Source: Wagnerdoeblera intermedia | GTDB lineage: Bacteria > Pseudomonadota > Alphaproteobacteria > Rhodobacterales > Rhodobacteraceae | DNA: 64,000 bases | NCBI RefSeq assembly: GCF_042647465.1 | Contig: NZ_JBHRVN010000004.1 | Direction: 5' to 3' (one strand) | Shown: in pieces, positions 60,592-64,000 of the stretch | How positions within the stretch are numbered: the first letter of the stretch is position 1 | How the letters are laid out: the number at the start of each line of letters is the position of its first letter | Translations under genes and position numbers: made by a program | The notes under the pieces: model-generated | The model's database searches: none | What the model was told of the DNA's origin: nothing | The model's input: only the letters and a program-made list of their open reading frames with translations

Positions 60592-61206
60592 TTAACCCGG
60601 CAGATACCAGTCGCGGCGATGATTCATTGCGATAACGATATTAAGGATGACCGCCCCCAGAAGCGACCAGCCGACGAGTGAAGCCGGCAGAAGGAAGGCG
60701 GCCGCGGCAAAGAGGCAAAGATCCCAGGCCATCTGAGTCCAGCCTGCCCGGATGCCGAAACGGTCCTGCAGAATAATGGCAATAATGCCCACTCCGCCAA
60801 GGCTGGAGCCGTGGCGGAAGAGGCCAAGAACCCCCACACCACCGATCACGCCGAACAGAACCGCCGCCATGCCCGGATGCAGATAGGAGAAATTGACCCA
60901 GTCCGGCAGCAGTTCGACCAGCGCCGAGACCCCGGCCACGCTCAGGAAGGTCTTGAAGGTGAAGGTCCACCCCCGTTTGCTCCAGGCGAACCAGTAAAAC
61001 GGCAGATTGACCAGAAAGAACAGCCAGCCAAACCCAAGCCCCGTGGCATGCGAGATCAGCAGCGCCAGACCCGCCGTGCCGCCGGTGATCAGCCCGGCAG
61101 AGCCCAGCAGAAGCACACCGAAGGCGCCTTCAACAGAGGCGATGAGCAGACCCTGAAGGTCCTCAAGACGGGTATAACGCGGCAGGTTTTGCGACAGATC
61201 AGCCAT
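60592..61206 (-). CDS. YitT family membrane protein
   Basis: A 204-residue protein with about five hydrophobic segments and the YitT/YczE-type opening: EGAFGVLLLGSAGLITGGTAGLALLISHATGLGFGWLFFLVNLPFYWFAW, then GVIGGVGVLGLFRHGSSLGGVGIIAIIL, in which the GSSLGG(V/T) loop is family-specific. Unlike the Gram-positive YitT it lacks the C-terminal DUF2179 domain. The function is unknown. The gene lies 79 bases upstream of typA on the same strand, with no clear terminator between. GGAGG precedes ATG 61206. Confidence 0.85.
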   Translation of the reverse strand: MADLSQNLPRYTRLEDLQGLLIASVEGAFGVLLLGSAGLITGGTAGLALLISHATGLGFGWLFFLVNLPFYWFAWSKRGWTFTFKTFLSVAGVSALVELLPDWVNFSYLHPGMAAVLFGVIGGVGVLGLFRHGSSLGGVGIIAIILQDRFGIRAGWTQMAWDLCLFAAAAFLLPASLVGWSLLGAVILNIVIAMNHRRDWYLPG

Positions 61207-61252
61207 GGCGGTCTCAACAGGAGGAACACCCCCACATGCCGCGACGCAGCAT

Positions 61253-62350
61253 TTATGTCAATAAAGCTGACCGAAAATCCGACGGGCGCAGAGTCGCACT
61301 GCCTGAAACTTCGGCAAATTCAGGCTCCGGGGGCAGATGCAGCTGCGCCTCTCTGCGACGGTCAATCAGCGGACGGGCCGGGACGGGGCGGCGGTTTTTC
61401 AGGATCATCGGGAGCGCCGCCAGCAGTTCGCTGCGCTGGCGCGGGCGCAGAATGGCCAGCGCCCGCACGCCCGGGTAGAAGCTTTCACAGGCCAGCCCCT
61501 CGGCGAAAAGGATGCCATGCTGCGGCAGGGCCAGATGCACATAGGCGCGGGGCCGCCCCGCGGGCGGGGGCACCGGCGCAATGCCCTGACGGCCACTCAG
61601 ATGGCGCAGCGCGACCAGAACCTGCTGCCCCCGGCGGTCCGACACCAGAACGCGGTGACAGGGCGAAAGCCAGAGATCCGCCTGCGCGCCCAGAACGCCG
61701 GCCGGAACCCGAAGCGGCTAAGACCGCGCCGGCAGCCCGGACCAGTCACAGGGCAGCTCACTGCGCGCGACCCAGATCACCGGCTGTGCGCCGCGATCTG
61801 CCGTCTGCACCAGATCGCCCGGGCAAAGCCGCTCCACCGGCACGGGACCCGCGGGGGTCATTATAGCGCTTCCTGCAACAAAACAGGGCAGATCTTCGAC
61901 CGGGATGGGATAGGGCGCGCTGTCCAGATTCCAGCCGGCACGGCTGATCATGCCGGACCAGGCCGGCAGGATCGCCCCCTGTTCATCCAGGGGAAAGCTG
62001 ATGGCAATGCCCCCGTCTTTCTCCAGAACATCGGTGCCGTAGAGCGTGACAACGCTATATTCCACGCCATCGACGGTCACCGTATCGCCGCGAAAAATCT
62101 CATAAATCCTGTAGGACTGTCCCCCGATGGTCAGCAGATCCCCCGGCTCATTGCTGATAAACCCATCGTTATTGGAATCGCTCAGCACCACTTCGCGCAG
62201 GTAGGGCTCAAGGCTGACGGGTTTACCCTCGTAGAAATGCGTCTCACCGAGGGTGTCAAACGTCCATTTGTCAGGCTGCGCCATCCCGGTGTCTCTGACC
62301 ACACTGAATGCCGGATCAACCTCCCAGGCTGTTACGGTGATATCAGTCAT
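61253..62350 (-). pseudogene. Hint-domain protein gene interrupted by an in-frame amber codon
   Basis: One reading frame runs from ATG 62350 to 61253 and is broken only by TAG at 61720-61718 (codon 211). Before it are a beta-rich N-domain (DSNNDGFISNEPGDLLTIGG, DTVTVDGVEYSVVTLYGTDV) and the Hint opening CFVAGSAIMTPAGPVPVERL, CPGDLVQTADRG, PVIWVARSELP. Directly after it the Hint domain continues with PLRVPAGVLGAQADLWLSPC, HRVLVSDRR and, later, HLALPQHGILFAEGLACESFYPG. Such Hint proteins are common and often multicopy in Rhodobacteraceae. Either a recent nonsense mutation or readthrough explains the break. No frameshift is needed. Confidence 0.75.
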
Positions 62351-62413
62351 TGCGCCCCCATCGCCCATCCCTGTTTGCGACAGTCTGACGGCGGGTGATG
62401 AAGAAAACGCAAA

Positions 62414-62433
62414 CGGGCCCCCGAAGGGGCCCG
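62414..62433 (-). terminator. Intrinsic terminator of icd
   Basis: CGGGCCCC (62414-62421) pairs with GGGGCCCG (62426-62433) around CGAA. On the minus strand TTTGCGTTTTC follows. Confidence 0.85.
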
Positions 62434-62454
62434 CAGCTGTCAAATGGTCTGATC

Positions 62455-63669
62455 TCAGCCGTTCAGGGCTTTGTTCAGATATTCGTCCACTTTTTCCAGG
62501 TAACCCATGGTCGAGAGCCACTTCTGCTCCGGGCCGACCAGCAGGGCGAGGTCTTTGGTCATGAAGCCGTCTTCGACGGTCTGCACGGTGACCTTTTCCA
62601 GGGTCTCTGCGAAACGGGCGAGTTCGGCGTTGCCGTCGAGTTTCGCACGGTGCTTCAGACCACCGGTCCAGGCGAAGATCGAGGCGATCGAGTTCGTCGA
62701 GGTCTCTTTGCCCTTCTGATGCTCACGGTAGTGACGGGTCACGGTGCCGTGGGCGGCTTCGGCCTCAACCACCTGCCCATCGGGCGTCATCAGCACCGAG
62801 GTCATCAGACCCAAGCTACCGAAGCCCTGCGCCACGGTGTCCGACTGCACGTCGCCATCGTAGTTTTTGCAGGCCCAGACATAGCCGCCCGACCATTTCA
62901 TCGCCGAAGCGACCATATCGTCGATCAGGCGGTGCTCATAGGTGATGCCGGCGGCTTTGAATTTCTCAGCGAATTCAGCGTCGAAAACTTCCTGGAACAG
63001 ATCCTTGAAGCGGCCGTCATAGGCTTTCAGGATGGTGTTCTTGGTCGACAGGTATACCGGCCAGCCTTTGACCAGACCGTAGTTCATCGAGGCGCGGGCG
63101 AAGTCGCGGATCGACTCGTCCAGGTTGTACATCGCCATGGTGACGCCTGCACCCGGAGCCTGGAAGACTTCTTTTTCAATCACTTCGCCGTCTTCACCGA
63201 CGAATTTGATCGAGAGCTTGCCCTTGCCCGGGAATTTGAAGTCGGTCGCGCGGTATTGGTCACCAAAAGCGTGACGGCCGATGACGATCGGCTGGGTCCA
63301 GCCGGGAACCAGGCGCGGCACGTTCGAGCAGATGATCGGCTCGCGGAAGATCACGCCGCCAAGGATGTTGCGGATGGTGCCGTTGGGCGACTTCCACATC
63401 TGCTTGAGGCCGAATTCTTCGACGCGGGCTTCATCGGGGGTGATGGTCGCGCATTTGACGCCAACACCGTATTTTTTGATCGCTTCGGCTGCGTCAATGG
63501 TGATCTGGTCGTTGGTGCGGTCACGCTCTTCGATGCCCAGATCGTAATATTTCAGATCGATATCCAGATAGGGCAGGATCAGTTTCTTTTTGATGAAATC
63601 CCAGATGATCCGGGTCATTTCATCGCCGTCGAGCTCGACGACGGGGTTTGCTACCTTGATCTTGGTCAT
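62455..63669 (-). CDS. icd: NADP-dependent isocitrate dehydrogenase
   Basis: Icd converts isocitrate to 2-oxoglutarate in the TCA cycle. The 404-residue, homodimer-type enzyme (closer in form to eukaryotic IDH than to E. coli Icd) opens IKVANPVVELDGDEMTRIIW. It has KSPNGTIRNILGGVIFREPI (substrate Ser/Arg residues), RLIDDMVASAMKWSGGYVWACKNYDGDVQSD (metal Asp residues) and EAEAAHGTVTRHYREHQKGKETSTNSIASIFAW (NADP). The start ATG 63669 and length are normal. It has its own terminator. The upstream region (63670-63786) separates it from a TetR-like gene. Confidence 0.97.
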   Translation of the reverse strand: MTKIKVANPVVELDGDEMTRIIWDFIKKKLILPYLDIDLKYYDLGIEERDRTNDQITIDAAEAIKKYGVGVKCATITPDEARVEEFGLKQMWKSPNGTIRNILGGVIFREPIICSNVPRLVPGWTQPIVIGRHAFGDQYRATDFKFPGKGKLSIKFVGEDGEVIEKEVFQAPGAGVTMAMYNLDESIRDFARASMNYGLVKGWPVYLSTKNTILKAYDGRFKDLFQEVFDAEFAEKFKAAGITYEHRLIDDMVASAMKWSGGYVWACKNYDGDVQSDTVAQGFGSLGLMTSVLMTPDGQVVEAEAAHGTVTRHYREHQKGKETSTNSIASIFAWTGGLKHRAKLDGNAELARFAETLEKVTVQTVEDGFMTKDLALLVGPEQKWLSTMGYLEKVDEYLNKALNG

Positions 63670-63786
63670 GCCATGCCCTTTCGAGGTTGGATTCGCCTGA
63701 TCGCCTCATAGCCTGGGGCGCGGGCTTTGGGAAGTGTTGTATGCCATTGCATACCGAAAATTACACCCTATGGCCTTAACTTGCGC

Positions 63787-64000
63787 TTAACTGCGCGACT
63801 GCCCTGCCCCGGCGCCAAGGGTGTCGCAGGCCAGGGCGATATACTGCTCCGCCACCGCCTCAGGCAACAGCCGCCCGCCCTCACGATACCAGGTCGTCAC
63901 CCCGGTCAGCATGGCAATCAGCGCAAGCGTCGCAAGGCGGCTGTCGCGGGGGCGAAAGACCCCTGCGGCCATCCCGCGCTGCACGATGGTCTCGAGGTGA
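63787..64000 (-). CDS. TetR family regulator, C-terminal part (runs off the window)
   Basis: The visible 71 residues read HLETIVQRGMAAGVFRPRDS, then RLATLALIAMLTGVTTWYRE and GGRLLPEAVAEQYIALACDTLG, ending GAGAGQSRS. The pattern of a helix, FRPxDxxLAxxALIAM, then TTWYREGGRLxxxxVAxxYxxL is typical of the ligand-binding C-domain of TetR/AcrR regulators, especially those of fatty-acid or acyl-CoA genes. The DNA-binding half lies beyond position 64000. Upstream of icd and on the same strand, it may have no relation to it. Confidence 0.8.
   Translation of the reverse strand, partial: HLETIVQRGMAAGVFRPRDSRLATLALIAMLTGVTTWYREGGRLLPEAVAEQYIALACDTLGAGAGQSRS

Overview
The window is a G+C-rich chromosomal segment (roughly two-thirds G+C by eye) from an alphaproteobacterium, most likely a member of the Rhodobacteraceae (Rhodobacter/Paracoccus-like). 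I cannot name the genus. The evidence is a circularly permuted two-piece tmRNA gene, an MmcB-type nuclease, DUF2948, DUF1178 and DUF805 proteins, a class II DAHP synthase, a RibB carrying a degenerate RibA-like domain, and many Rhodobacteraceae-style membrane proteins. Most of the window is ordinary housekeeping sequence.

Layout. 0-6 kb: part of the tmRNA gene (minus), then a small protein, murA, a DUF2948 protein, a YcjX-like GTPase and priA. 5.9-6.9 kb: a gene-poor stretch with one small helix-rich ORF whose start codon sits in a perfect hairpin. 6.9-10.9 kb (minus): argE, an FAD amine oxidase and cysS. 11-12.7 kb: a Fur/Mur regulator and a FadL-type porin. 12.9-16.5 kb (minus): ribB-ribH-nusB-lrgA-lrgB and a small membrane protein. 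16.6-20.6 kb: two EamA transporters flanking eno, and an exported barrel-like protein. 20.6-25.5 kb: a copper ATPase, divergent cobS/cobT and mmcB. 26.3-29 kb: prfC, an uncharacterised gene and a frameshifted gene. 29-32 kb (minus): class II aroG, a PQQ-type sugar dehydrogenase and a DUF805 protein. 32.4-37.6 kb: a complete branched-chain amino acid (or related) ABC transporter in the order livJ-G-F-H-M. 37.7-41.6 kb: infC with an apparent AUA start, an Ala-rich anchored protein, lepA and a small exported protein. 41.6-46.1 kb: an amino-sugar kinase with nagA, a YgfZ-like protein, a DUF1178 protein and purC. 46.1-51.4 kb: a YbbA/YbbP-type ABC exporter divergent from a TesA-like esterase, an MDR oxidoreductase and slyX. 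51.4-55.5 kb: an insertion-sequence island. 55.6-64 kb: tRNA-Ser(GCU), a phospholipase D protein, a GlsB-like stress protein, a Rnk/GreA-like protein, typA, a YitT-like protein, a Hint-domain gene broken by an amber codon, icd and a partial TetR regulator.

The most unusual region is the island. An IS1111-type (IS110 family) element is inserted inside the terminal inverted repeat of an IS903-like (IS5 family) element, with a TG dinucleotide at both of its junctions. The pair exists twice in opposite orientation, which makes a nearly perfect 1.66-kb inverted repeat around a 739-bp spacer. The non-coding right end of the IS1111-type element holds short segments matching both the target site and the element's own termini, as expected of a bridge/seek guide RNA. 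This is the best candidate for an interesting system here. The family mechanism is already known, so what would be new is this element, its guide and its target. Other points worth checking are the AUA start of infC, the amber codon in the Hint gene, a one-base frameshift at a TTTTAA site and an inverted duplication of a terminator hairpin.
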